From NCBI RefSeq assembly GCF_001921205.1, contig NZ_MSIE01000018.1:1-64000 (forward strand): a stretch of 64,000 bases of DNA, written 5' to 3'. Shown here in pieces: positions 16,966-24,881 of this stretch. The stretch's first letter is position 1. Each line of letters opens with the position of its first letter. The notes under the pieces are model-generated. The model ran no database searches, was not told the origin of the DNA, and saw nothing but the letters and a program-made list of their open reading frames with translations. Position numbers and translations under genes: made by a program. The stretch comes from Actinophytocola xanthii (GTDB lineage Bacteria; Actinomycetota; Actinomycetes; Mycobacteriales; Pseudonocardiaceae).

Positions 16966-17139
16966 CTACGCCGCCTTCCGCGAAAGCGTCGAAGCGAACT
17001 CCCCGGCAGTCGTCAAATCCACCGTCAGGAACTTCACCGCGTTACTCACCAAGTCCCGCACCTCACGATCCGGCTCTGTCGCGACGAACTCCCGGTAAGC
17101 CGCATTAGCAACCTCGATGATCTGCTGAATTTCCCGCAT
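16966..17139 (-). CDS. Small hypothetical protein (57 aa)
   Basis: ATG 17139 shares a base with the stop of the upstream small gene (TGATG). The product, starting MREIQQIIEVANAAYREF, is acidic-helical and has no recognised domain. Position and overlap support a real gene in the pra-to-traB stretch of the element. Confidence 0.6.
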   Translation of the reverse strand: MREIQQIIEVANAAYREFVATEPDREVRDLVSNAVKFLTVDLTTAGEFASTLSRKAA

Positions 17140-17306
17140 CACCGACCACCCTCTCGAACGATCACTCGCGCCACCCGCAGACCCGCGAGGTAGCCCTGCC
17201 GCCACCCCACCGGCTCAACTCTTGTTATCTCCACCTGCGCATACTCGCGATCCAGCCGCGCCACGATCCGCGCTCGCAACACCGCCGGCCGCACCCGTCT
17301 CGACAC
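17139..17306 (-). CDS. Small basic hypothetical protein (~55 aa)
   Basis: This is an arginine-rich protein. GTG 17306 has GGAGG nine bases upstream and is preferred; a longer GTG start at 17342 lacks a ribosome site. Its C-terminal part (VGWRQGYLAGLRVARVIV) is well conserved in style with coding DNA around it. The stop overlaps the next gene by one base. Its function is unknown. The ~200 bp between it and the pra-like gene hold no gene that I can support. Confidence 0.5.
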   Translation of the reverse strand: MSRRVRPAVLRARIVARLDREYAQVEITRVEPVGWRQGYLAGLRVARVIVREGGR

Positions 17307-17518
17307 GATCCGTCCACCTCCACTGAGTCGAGGAAACGCCACGAATGCCCCCGCGCGCCCGAATCAAGACGCGCGGGAACAAACGAAACACATCCTCTTC
17401 CGACACCTGTTTCAGCACCGGAAGAAGGCATAGATCGGCCCACTATGGAGTTATCAAGGAACAAGCAGCCGACAACCGGCTTAGAAACTCAAGCGGCGAC
17501 AGAGTCAGCCGCTACGAC

Positions 17519-17872
17519 TCAGGCGACCGGCTTGATACCCGTCGCACGCCACGCGAGGCCCGACATCTGCCGACCGTCGATCTCGTTCTCCCAGTGCGAC
17601 ACCCGAGGGTTGATCAGCTCCACCAGGTCACCCTCGGACACCTCCGCGCCCGGATCGGTCTCCAGCGTGCACTTGATCTCCGCACCCTTACCGGCACGGC
17701 CCTGGTCGTTGGGACGCGGCTTCACGAACAGCACAACCACGTACTGGGTGGCCCCGCTGTAGTCCGTGACGACCTCGGGCTCACCGTTGCGCCCGTCCCG
17801 CATCTTCACGGTCGGAGCCTCGGTCACGAGCACCTTGTGACCGGACAGCTCCACCGGGATGTTCCGCAACAT
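17519..17872 (-). CDS. pra: Pra-like regulator (SCO3933 family; activator of replication, integration and excision)
   Basis: The 117-residue protein starts at ATG 17872 with GGAGG upstream. It opens MLRNIPVELSGHKVLVTEAP, which I recognise from the SCO3933/Pra family found in nearly all pSAM2-like elements. In pSAM2, Pra switches on rep-xis-int and thereby excision and replication. It is transcribed away from a GntR repressor gene across a region with repeated operator boxes, the same arrangement as pSAM2 pra/korSA. It is mainly beta-strand and has no obvious HTH, so its DNA-binding mode is unclear. Confidence 0.82.
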   Translation of the reverse strand: MLRNIPVELSGHKVLVTEAPTVKMRDGRNGEPEVVTDYSGATQYVVVLFVKPRPNDQGRAGKGAEIKCTLETDPGAEVSEGDLVELINPRVSHWENEIDGRQMSGLAWRATGIKPVA

Positions 17873-17895
17873 CGCTGCCTCCAAGCAGGTAGATT

Positions 17896-17986
17896 AGAAC
17901 TATCTCTATAGAACAGCATCGCTCGACAGCTGTCAATAGAACTAGCTCTATAAGGCTGCGGAAGCCGGGTTGCGCAGTAGAGATAG
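17896..17986. promoter_or_regulatory. Three operator-like boxes between pra and the GntR repressor
   Basis: Two direct 16-bp boxes, AGAACTATCTCTATAG (17896-17911) and AGAACTAGCTCTATAA (17938-17953), start exactly 42 bp apart. An inverted copy of the core, TAGAGATAG, lies at 17978-17986 just before the repressor's ribosome site. The shared core is CTAKCTCTA. These AT-rich boxes lie where both divergent promoters must be. They are the best candidates for KorSA-type autoregulation and for repression of pra. Confidence 0.68.
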
Positions 17987-18014
17987 AGTTATCCGCAACC
18001 TGAGGAGGCGACCC

Positions 18015-18779
18015 ATGGGCATCGGCTACCGCGAGCTGGCGTCAGCACTACGCGACGCCATCCAGGCCGGGACCTACCCGGCCGGCAGCACGCTGCCCAA
18101 ACAAGACGAGATCGCTGAGGAACACGGCGTCAACGTCAACACCGTCCGCAAGGCGGTGGGCGTCCTCGAAGCCGAAGGCCTGGTCACCCCGGTCCGCCGC
18201 AAAGGCACCGTCGTCCGCGACCGCCCCCCGATGAGGCGCCTCGGCGTCCAGCGCTACGCCAAGAGCAAATGGAAGTTCGGCCTGGTCGCCTTCGCCGCCG
18301 ACCGCGAGCAGTCCGGCCGCGACTGGAAGCCCACCGACCAGACCAACAAGGTCCAGCGCACCGAGGCCGACGCCCACACAGCCGAGGCCCTCGGTGTCGA
18401 GATCGGAGCACCGGTCTACGAGCGCGCCCGCCTGGTCAAGGACGCCGGCACGCCGACCCACACGCTCACCAGCTACTACCTCCCCGAACACGTGGAAGGC
18501 ACCCCGTTGGTCGACCCGACACCCGGCCCAGCCACCCCCGGTGGCGGTTTCGCCGTCCTCACGATGCAGGGCTACGAGCCAGACCACATGACCGAAACCT
18601 TCCACGCCCGCATGCCCACCCCCGAGGAACTGGCCGAACTCGAACTACCCGCCGGTGAGCCCGTGATGGTCCTCCACCGCACCACATACACCGCCAACGA
18701 CGTGGCGGTGGAGTTCGCCCGAGGCATCCACGCCGCCAGCCGCTTCTCGTGGTCCTACAGCTTCAAACTCCCCGACTGA
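18015..18779 (+). CDS. korSA: KorSA-like GntR/HutC family repressor
   Basis: The 254-residue protein starts at ATG 18015 behind AGGAGG. Residues ~3-70 form a GntR winged helix (LASALRDAIQAGTYPAGSTL, then TVRKAVGVLEAEGLV). Residues ~90-245 form a UTRA ligand-sensing domain (ARLVKDAGTPTHTLTSYYLP). In pSAM2 the homologous KorSA silences pra and its own gene, keeping the element integrated; the operator-like boxes at 17896-17986 fit this. What the UTRA domain senses is unknown. The YdcF gene follows 12 bp later and is probably co-transcribed. Confidence 0.87.
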   Translation: MGIGYRELASALRDAIQAGTYPAGSTLPKQDEIAEEHGVNVNTVRKAVGVLEAEGLVTPVRRKGTVVRDRPPMRRLGVQRYAKSKWKFGLVAFAADREQSGRDWKPTDQTNKVQRTEADAHTAEALGVEIGAPVYERARLVKDAGTPTHTLTSYYLPEHVEGTPLVDPTPGPATPGGGFAVLTMQGYEPDHMTETFHARMPTPEELAELELPAGEPVMVLHRTTYTANDVAVEFARGIHAASRFSWSYSFKLPD

Positions 18780-18791
18780 GAGAGGACGACC

Positions 18792-19457
18792 GTGCCCGAC
18801 ACCATCCCGGCCGAAGTCCGTGCCGACGTCGAGACCCTGTGGAACTACCACCGCCTCAACCACAAGCTCAAGCCCACGGATGTCGGCATCGGCCTAGGCA
18901 GCCACGACATCGGCGTAGCCGACTACACCGCCGAGCTCTACCACCGCGGCCTGTTCCCCCTCATCGTCTTCACCGGCGCCAACGCCCCCACCACCATCGA
19001 CCGCTTCCCCCGCGGCGAAGCCGTCCACTACCGCGAACGCGCACTAGAGCTGGGCGTCCCCGACGAGGCCATCAAGGTCGAACCCCAAGCCCGCAACACC
19101 GGGGAGAACCTCCTCCTCACCCGCGACCTCCTGGCCGCCGAGGGCATCACCCCAGCGTCCATCACCCTCATCTCCCGGCCCTACCAAGAGCGCCGCGCCT
19201 ACGCCACCTGCCGCAAACTCTGGCCCGAAGTAGACGTCACCTGCACCTCCCAACGCATCACCCTCGACGACTACGCCGCCAGCATCGGCGACATCCCCCG
19301 CATGATCAACGTCATGGTCGGCGACACCCAGCGTATCCGCCTTTATGCGGAGAACGGCTACGCCATCCCCCAAGACATCCCCGCCGACGTGCAAACCGCC
19401 TACGATCGTCTCGTTAGTGCCGGTTACAGCTCCCATCTCATACCGGAAGCTGCATAG
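18792..19457 (+). CDS. YdcF/DUF218 family protein
   Basis: This 221-residue protein has the YdcF pattern: an N-terminal strand with DVGIGLGSHD, then LIVFTGANAPTT, a glutamate-containing EPQARNTGENLLL motif and ITLISRPYQERRA. YdcF-like proteins have a Rossmann-like fold and bind S-adenosylmethionine or act on envelope precursors; the physiological role is unsettled. Unlike many members it lacks membrane helices, so it should be cytoplasmic. GTG 18792 has GAGGA upstream. It is co-directional with the repressor, so it may be under the same lysogeny-like control. Confidence 0.82.
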   Translation: MPDTIPAEVRADVETLWNYHRLNHKLKPTDVGIGLGSHDIGVADYTAELYHRGLFPLIVFTGANAPTTIDRFPRGEAVHYRERALELGVPDEAIKVEPQARNTGENLLLTRDLLAAEGITPASITLISRPYQERRAYATCRKLWPEVDVTCTSQRITLDDYAASIGDIPRMINVMVGDTQRIRLYAENGYAIPQDIPADVQTAYDRLVSAGYSSHLIPEAA

Positions 19458-19801
19458 CGCGCGTTCGGACCTACCGCCACGGCCGGGCAATCAGAAACGT
19501 TTAGCGCAGACCGCATCCGTCGCACTCTCATGCCGAAACCAGGCACCCGGCCGCCGCTGCGCGCGCGATCGGATGAGTTCCGACAGCGCTATTCAGCATG
19601 CTAGGAGCTCACATCACCCACCGGTCATCAATCGAGCAGCTCGGCAGGCGCTCAACCGTAGACCATATGCCTGACTGGTCATATCATCAACTATTTGGGT
19701 CGCATCCCAATGTCCGAGTGGTGGAGGACGTTCGACCGCATTTGAAACTCCTCTAATCCTTTGGTAGTTGGACTAGAATCACACGTGCACCAGGCATGAC
19801 G
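19458..19801. other. Intergenic, lower-GC, no gene seen
   Basis: About 340 bp between the converging YdcF and methylase genes. It is noticeably richer in A/T than the backbone, with several short A/T runs. I see no supportable coding frame, tRNA or strong hairpin. It marks the switch from AICE backbone to cargo. Confidence 0.5.
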
Positions 19802-22800
19802 TTACGATCGTCCCCATTCTTGCAGCGTCGTAAAAACAAATTCGCTCTCCAGCTCGTGGCCCCGGTCAAGACTCTTTAGGAGGGCCGTGGACCTCGTCAT
19901 GCGGTCAGGATAGTAAAGCTCTGGTGCCAGGCACGTGGGGCAGTCGCTCAGAAGACAGAACGGTGACAGCGGGAGGGGCATGTCGTGTTGAGTGATGAGG
20001 TAAAGATGGTCGTTTGCCAAAGGACGCGAGGTGTCGAAGGTAAACATTTCGAAGTCAGGGTGATCGCCCATCAGGGCCAGACCCGAAACTCGAAACCTTC
20101 CGGAGGTGGGTAGCCATTGGAGGCGCTCTGTATGAACCCACCGGGTACGGGCGAGGAAGGCGCATCCTGACAGGCTGCTGAGCATCGGCGTTTCAACGCG
20201 CCCAAGGCTCTTTTCCAGCTCTGCCCGTGTCCGAGGGCCCGCGCCGTGCCGAATTTTGTTGCGCAGCTTAACCAGTTGCTCGAGATCGGCGATCAGGCCC
20301 GTGCCGCCCTTCTTGCGGGCGGTCGCCTCGACGAGGCCGACAGCAGGTTCACCGTGCTGCCGGGCATCCTCAGCCACTGCTTTGACCACCGCCAGCCAGT
20401 GTCCGAGGGAGACGCCGCCCTGCTCAACGGACTGACTCCACTGCACGATGGGTGGCAGATCCTGACGACCTCGGTCGGCGGCCACAGCAAGCGCCATGAT
20501 GCCCAAAGAGAGGATCAAAGCCTCGGTACATTGGATCGCCGCCTCGTGCTTCTCGGCCAGGGAGAGAGAGTGCCGGAACTTGCGTACTGCGCGGGCGACC
20601 GCGTAGGGGTATGACTCCTGGAACAGCATGTAAGGATCGTTATGCCGACGCAGGTTCTGCGCTGTCAAGGAACTAATCGCGGCGGCATCATCCAAACGAA
20701 TTCGCCGCGCTGATCCCGACCCACTTTCAAAGATTCGGGTCCGAGCCCGGCGGAGTTCGTCCTGAATGTGCGCGGCTTCCCGTTCCCCTTCCTCGAGCCT
20801 GGCAAGAGAGGCGCGGATCTCTGATGGGTCGCCGTCGCACTTGGGGATCCAAATGTCAGCCATCTCCCGCGCCTTGATGCGCGGGATAGTTCCATACTTA
20901 GGAAACTGCTGTTCAGCCAGCGGGCTGGACAGGTATGCGATCAAGTATTCGAGGGGAAGAACCTCCTGGATAATCCTGATGATAATCAGGCCCTGGCCAG
21001 GCTGTACACCGTCGTACTGGCTTGGGATAGGCGTCCAGTGACGCGCTCCGGCAAGATCTCGCCCGACGATGTCGCCCTGTCGCAACCGGTGCCGAGGATC
21101 ACGCGCGTCTGCACGTACGGGAAGTTCAGCCACGTCCGGCAGCGTGCTGGTCAACAAGGTCGGTGTCAGAACTCGCCTTCGTTCATCCGTATCAGTCGAG
21201 TTCGGCTCCTTGTCCAGGTCGGAACTGCGCACTGCCCCGGAGAAAGTCTCAGCGAAGTCTCCGAGTCGAATACCTTCCTGAGCCACCTGCCGCAACTCAT
21301 GGGTCTGGCGGAAATGCTCTAGCGTCAAATTGTAATTCTCCGCGGCGATCTCCGCTCTGATCACGCAGAAGCTTTGATCGGTCCGAGCGCGCCCACGCTC
21401 GTTGCTGTGTCGCAGCCGCCAACGCCGCAGGAGATCTGGGAGGTTGTTGCGCGCGTGATCGCCAGCATCGAGCGTGCTGTCACGCGACAGCCCGAGCTTG
21501 TTCTCTGCCAGTAGAGGTGCTCGCCGGTTGGCCAAGCTCCATCCGTCTGCCTTGAGTTCGTAGAACCACACGCTGTCTGCCTGTCCTGCATCCTTGATAA
21601 AGAATAGGATCGCACCTGACACTCCCGAGTACGGCTTGAAAGCACCGTTAGGAAGCTTGACCACAGCCTCCAGTCCATGCTCGTCGACAAGCATCCGACG
21701 TAATTCAACGTGAGCAGCACTCGTGCCGAACAGCAGCCCGGCGGGGACAATCACGGCCGCACGTCCCCCTCGCTTCAACAGCCGCAAGATCGCAGCAAGG
21801 TGAAGAAGGTCGGAATTCCTCGTTTGGACCAGTTCCAGCAACTCGGGCGCCACGGCCTTGTAATCGATGTTACCGCCGAACGGCGGATCGGCCAGAACGA
21901 CCGAGTATCGCTCGTCGTCCCCTCCAGGCCTATTCACGAGATTGTCTCGGTGCCGCAGATCGGCACCTTCGCGGCCCTGAAGCATCAACCGCATGCTGCT
22001 CAACCGCAACATGGTCCTGTCGAAGTCGAAGCCATGCAGCCTGCTGCTCACTTCCAAAGCGCTTCGCTGCGAGGTGTTTGGGTCAGACCGGTCCACGAAC
22101 TGAGCCGCAGCGCTCAGCAAACCGCCCATGCCACATGTCGGATCGCACACCTCGTCATCGGGTCCAGGCTCAGCCATAGCCACCATCAGAGCCGCCAGAT
22201 GGCGAGGGGTAAGGAATTGACCCATGGCACCTGCCGTGAGCGCCTTGGCAAGCAGATGCTCATATAGATCGGCCGCGTCGCCGGCCGAGAAACTCTCTTC
22301 GAGCAGGCTGACAGTTTTGGCCAGTAGGCCGGGGGTCGGGATTGTAAAACGAGCGTCCTTGACGTGTTGCGAATACACTACTCCAGCGATCGTGTGACTG
22401 CGTAGCCATGGGAACACCTCGTCGGCCATCGACGTGTACATGCGTTGAGGCGTCAGGCGGAGGAAATGAGACCAGCGAAGGTGCTGGTCGCCTTGGGCAA
22501 AGATCGATCCTCCCTCAGGCATCTCCGACGGCGCGACCCGCTGGTCCCAGTGTTCTTGCAGGCGGTCCAGTTCGCGGAGATACAAGAGGTGGGAGATTTG
22601 TTCCACGGTCTCCACAGGATTGGAGATCCCTGCTGCCCAGAAGGCGTCGAAAAGCCGGGCGGTGAGAGTGCGCGAGAAACCGTCGTTCGTCACGTACTGG
22701 AGACTATCCACCTGCACACGGTTCGACGGCGAACCCCACCGACCTGTCCCGCAGGCGGGGCAAGTGCACGTCTCAGGGAGCCTACAGCCCTTCTCGGTCA

Positions 22801-22867
22801 CGGTCCATCCAAAGTCATGTTGTCCATGATGTCGTCGAGCACGACCAGCGAAGACTAATGTGCTCAT
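19802..22867 (-). CDS. N6-adenine DNA methylase-specificity fusion with C-terminal HEPN-like domain (putative defence protein)
   Basis: This 1021-residue multidomain protein has a cysteine-containing extension at residues ~1-50 (CTCPACGTG), an HsdM-type helical N-domain at ~60-185, and an N6-adenine methyltransferase at ~195-480. The methyltransferase has SAM motif VCDPTCGMGG (240-249) and catalytic ADPPFGG (326-332, the NPPF-type motif). Residues ~530-715 look like a type I target-recognition half-domain followed by a helical spacer (IPRIKAREMADIWIP, LARLEEGEREAAHIQDEL). The last ~300 residues form a separate helical domain with RNKIRH at 869-874, which fits the HEPN RNase motif R-N-x3-H. 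No restriction subunit gene adjoins it. The start (ATG 22867) has no good ribosome site, and a later start near residue 51 is possible. It lies in the cargo of the mobile element with clearly lower GC. Confidence 0.82.
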   Translation of the reverse strand: MSTLVFAGRARRHHGQHDFGWTVTEKGCRLPETCTCPACGTGRWGSPSNRVQVDSLQYVTNDGFSRTLTARLFDAFWAAGISNPVETVEQISHLLYLRELDRLQEHWDQRVAPSEMPEGGSIFAQGDQHLRWSHFLRLTPQRMYTSMADEVFPWLRSHTIAGVVYSQHVKDARFTIPTPGLLAKTVSLLEESFSAGDAADLYEHLLAKALTAGAMGQFLTPRHLAALMVAMAEPGPDDEVCDPTCGMGGLLSAAAQFVDRSDPNTSQRSALEVSSRLHGFDFDRTMLRLSSMRLMLQGREGADLRHRDNLVNRPGGDDERYSVVLADPPFGGNIDYKAVAPELLELVQTRNSDLLHLAAILRLLKRGGRAAVIVPAGLLFGTSAAHVELRRMLVDEHGLEAVVKLPNGAFKPYSGVSGAILFFIKDAGQADSVWFYELKADGWSLANRRAPLLAENKLGLSRDSTLDAGDHARNNLPDLLRRWRLRHSNERGRARTDQSFCVIRAEIAAENYNLTLEHFRQTHELRQVAQEGIRLGDFAETFSGAVRSSDLDKEPNSTDTDERRRVLTPTLLTSTLPDVAELPVRADARDPRHRLRQGDIVGRDLAGARHWTPIPSQYDGVQPGQGLIIIRIIQEVLPLEYLIAYLSSPLAEQQFPKYGTIPRIKAREMADIWIPKCDGDPSEIRASLARLEEGEREAAHIQDELRRARTRIFESGSGSARRIRLDDAAAISSLTAQNLRRHNDPYMLFQESYPYAVARAVRKFRHSLSLAEKHEAAIQCTEALILSLGIMALAVAADRGRQDLPPIVQWSQSVEQGGVSLGHWLAVVKAVAEDARQHGEPAVGLVEATARKKGGTGLIADLEQLVKLRNKIRHGAGPRTRAELEKSLGRVETPMLSSLSGCAFLARTRWVHTERLQWLPTSGRFRVSGLALMGDHPDFEMFTFDTSRPLANDHLYLITQHDMPLPLSPFCLLSDCPTCLAPELYYPDRMTRSTALLKSLDRGHELESEFVFTTLQEWGRS

Positions 22868-23399
22868 GGTAAGCCAGGACAGCAGGATGGTGGCATTGCG
22901 AACAACGTCGCCGCTGTCCGCCCCCTGAAGCGCCGGCCTGGGAGCGGCCTACGCGTACATGGATGAACACGGCTGTCTTCGTCATGCTTACGTGTTCAGA
23001 CTTTCTCTACTTGTTCAAGGCGGGCGCCTTTGGCGCCCGCTGGCCCGCTGTGCCTATGGCCGACGCGGCACTGCGCGCTGGGCGTGCGGCTGCCGCCGGT
23101 CCCAGCGCGCGCTGGTCGGCCGGAGGCGGGCCAGGGGGAGTAGGCCCGCGCGGAACTAGAGAGAAGACGTGTCCTCGCCGGACGGGCAGGCCAGCAGGAT
23201 GGCGAAGCTGCGGTCCTGTTGCGGTTCGTCGGGGGACGTCCTGCCATTCCGTGGACCCCTCAAGGGCTATCGCATCGCGTCAAGGGGGCAGGCCGCGAGG
23301 TGGGTGCTCCTTCGACCCGGCGCGATCGGGCTACGCCAGATCGACGGGATGGCAGGGAAGTCCGCTCCCTGGCGTGGAGGGATACGCCACTACCCTTGA
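22868..23399. other. Non-coding structured region between methylase and membrane-protein genes
   Basis: This 530-bp stretch lies upstream of the methylase and downstream of the two membrane-protein genes (all minus strand). Frames in it have no recognisable protein features. It is dominated by inverted repeats at 23020-23149, and a further hairpin (TGGCGT/ACGCCA, near 23370-23390) may terminate the membrane-protein transcript. A promoter for the methylase should lie near 22870-22960. Confidence 0.5.
23020..23149. repeat. Nested perfect inverted repeats (structured RNA or DNA locus)
   Basis: A 9-bp hairpin with a TTT loop (GCGGGCGCC 23020-23028 with GGCGCCCGC 23032-23040) is followed by three nested perfect stems. 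These are 23040-23048 with 23126-23134 (9 bp), 23058-23064 with 23115-23121 (7 bp), and 23073-23082 with 23101-23110 (10 bp). GGCCCGC at 23143-23149 can compete for 23126-23132, giving two mutually exclusive folds. This could be a structured RNA, an attenuator, or a cis-acting DNA site of the mobile element. Confidence 0.7.
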
Positions 23400-23888
23400 C
23401 TACTTCCTAAATTTCAGGCGTGCGAAGTGAATAGTCAAAAATATCGCGCTCACAATTCCTAGCCCTGCGGCTACGTAACCTTCTGCCGCGCTATGAGGGC
23501 CGGGTGTGAAGGCCAGAGAGTAGGCGGAGGCTAGTGCGCCACCGCCAGTGAGGCCGCCAAGTGTGTTTGTCACCGCTTCGGTAACGCTAGTTCTGTCAGA
23601 GCCAGAAACTAGTCGAGCGTTGGCTTCATTCACGTGATTACGATCAACCGTCGACAGGTTGTGATTTCGGGCGATCGATATGGCAAGCTGTCCGAGGTTG
23701 CCAAGGTATTCGCCGTGAAGCAACTCAAGCTGTTCCCTCGCTTGCGGGCTGAGAGACATTCGTTCTTTGGGCCGGCGTACCAGTTCTTGATTTATGCTTT
23801 GAGCAGCCGCCACTAGGTTCGCAGGGACTTGGGTTGCCTGCCCAGAGGGTTCCCACGTCGCTGGTGATGAATCCTGTGGGTCAGCCAC
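23400..23888 (-). CDS. Cargo membrane protein with two C-terminal helices (unknown function)
   Basis: This 162-residue protein starts at GTG 23888 with GAGGA five bases upstream. The N-terminal ~90 residues are soluble and helical (LSPQAREQLELLHGEYLGNL). Two hydrophobic segments follow near residues ~105-130 and ~135-155, and the tail is basic (ARLKFRK). It overlaps the upstream gene by 8 bp, so the pair is one operon. Base composition is far less GC-rich than the backbone. I recognise no family. The soluble-plus-two-helix layout is seen in membrane effectors of phage-defence systems, but that is only a structural analogy. Confidence 0.7.
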   Translation of the reverse strand: MADPQDSSPATWEPSGQATQVPANLVAAAQSINQELVRRPKERMSLSPQAREQLELLHGEYLGNLGQLAISIARNHNLSTVDRNHVNEANARLVSGSDRTSVTEAVTNTLGGLTGGGALASAYSLAFTPGPHSAAEGYVAAGLGIVSAIFLTIHFARLKFRK

Positions 23889-24342
23889 GTTTCCTCGTCC
23901 TCTGATTTTCTGAGATCAAGTTGTGAAACAGGGCTTGCTGGGTCGCCAGTGAACGAATCATAGCCCGTAGCTCGTGATCTTCGATCCAACGGAGATCGGA
24001 TCGGTCTGCAGTCGATATGTCACGTTTATGGCGTCGGATTGTGCGCTCAAGGAATACAAGTGCCAGTACCATCGAGACGGTCGTGGCTGTTATAAGTGCG
24101 ATCCAAACGCCCGCTTGCTCGACTATGGCACTGGCTGCTATTGTCAGGGCGGCTATATTAAGGAGTAGCGCCGCGAGGGAAGGAAATGCGGTAAGATCTC
24201 TTGTCTTTGCTCTATGTCTTGCGGCGATTGCCACCTCGCGTTCTAGCGAGAATGTAATTGCCGCTCTCGAACTGGGCTCCTCGTGGCTGAGATCGACCAC
24301 GTGGAGTAGCTCGGAATCTCCCTTGTCGTCGTCATCTGACAT
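23881..24342 (-). CDS. Cargo two-helix membrane protein (unknown function)
   Basis: This 153-residue protein starts at ATG 24342, with GGAG six bases upstream. After an acidic N-terminus come a helical segment (ITFSLEREVAIAARHRAKT), two membrane helices (residues ~55-75 and ~83-102) and a charged C-terminal coil (IEDHELRAMIRSLATQQALF). The helix-2TM-helix order recalls 2TM pore-type domains such as SLATT; assignment is not secure. It is paired with the overlapping downstream gene and has the same lower GC content. Confidence 0.7.
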   Translation of the reverse strand: MSDDDDKGDSELLHVVDLSHEEPSSRAAITFSLEREVAIAARHRAKTRDLTAFPSLAALLLNIAALTIAASAIVEQAGVWIALITATTVSMVLALVFLERTIRRHKRDISTADRSDLRWIEDHELRAMIRSLATQQALFHNLISENQRTRKRG

Positions 24343-24881
24343 GCGCCGCTCCGCTGCTTGAGGTCGCCATGGCTGTCAGGATCTTCATCGCTGTCGACGG
24401 CGACATGTTATCGCGCGCGCTCCAATTGATGACAGGCACGGTGAGTCTCCGATGCTGGACGTCTCGTCGCGGTGTGCGCCGGGCCAAGGATGGCGCTCGA
24501 ACAGGGGGCCAGGGTGAGGCTCACCCCTACGCCTGATCGTCGAACAGGGCCACCACGGCATCAAGGACGCTGCGCGCCGCTACGCGGTGACTACGTCATC
24601 CTTGACACCGTGGCAACCCTGCTCAGGATGGCTTGTGTCGGGGTGAGGGAGGTGTAGGCGAAGCGCAGTGTTGCCGATCTATTGCCAACTATCGACGGCA
24701 GACGACCGCAGGCGCCAACCACAGACCGGCGACGCGGAATCCTGTTCGCTCAGATGAAGGCATGTTTCCGCAGGTAACCACGGAGGACGCTGGGCTCCGG
24801 CCCTAGATCAGAAGGCTCTGTAGTCGATCCTTCAATAGAACCTGACAGAAGTAACGCGTCGATCCAGGCTTGAGTTGCGCT
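24343..24881. other. Intergenic cargo region, possible gene remnant
   Basis: There is no intact gene in 540 bp. Around 24533-24600 the plus strand encodes a short HTH-like fragment (EQGHHGIKDAARRYAVTT) without a start and with an early stop, possibly a remnant of a transposase-type or regulatory gene. The rest shows nothing that I can support. Confidence 0.4.

Noticed and set aside
23005-23149. Retron-like or group II intron RNA
   Set aside because: No reverse transcriptase gene is present in the element, and the stems do not match the intron domain V pattern that I know.
22963-23430. Plus-strand 155-codon frame in the methylase upstream gap
   Set aside because: There is no ribosome site and no recognisable features. 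The sequence is dominated by inverted repeats, so I treat it as non-coding.
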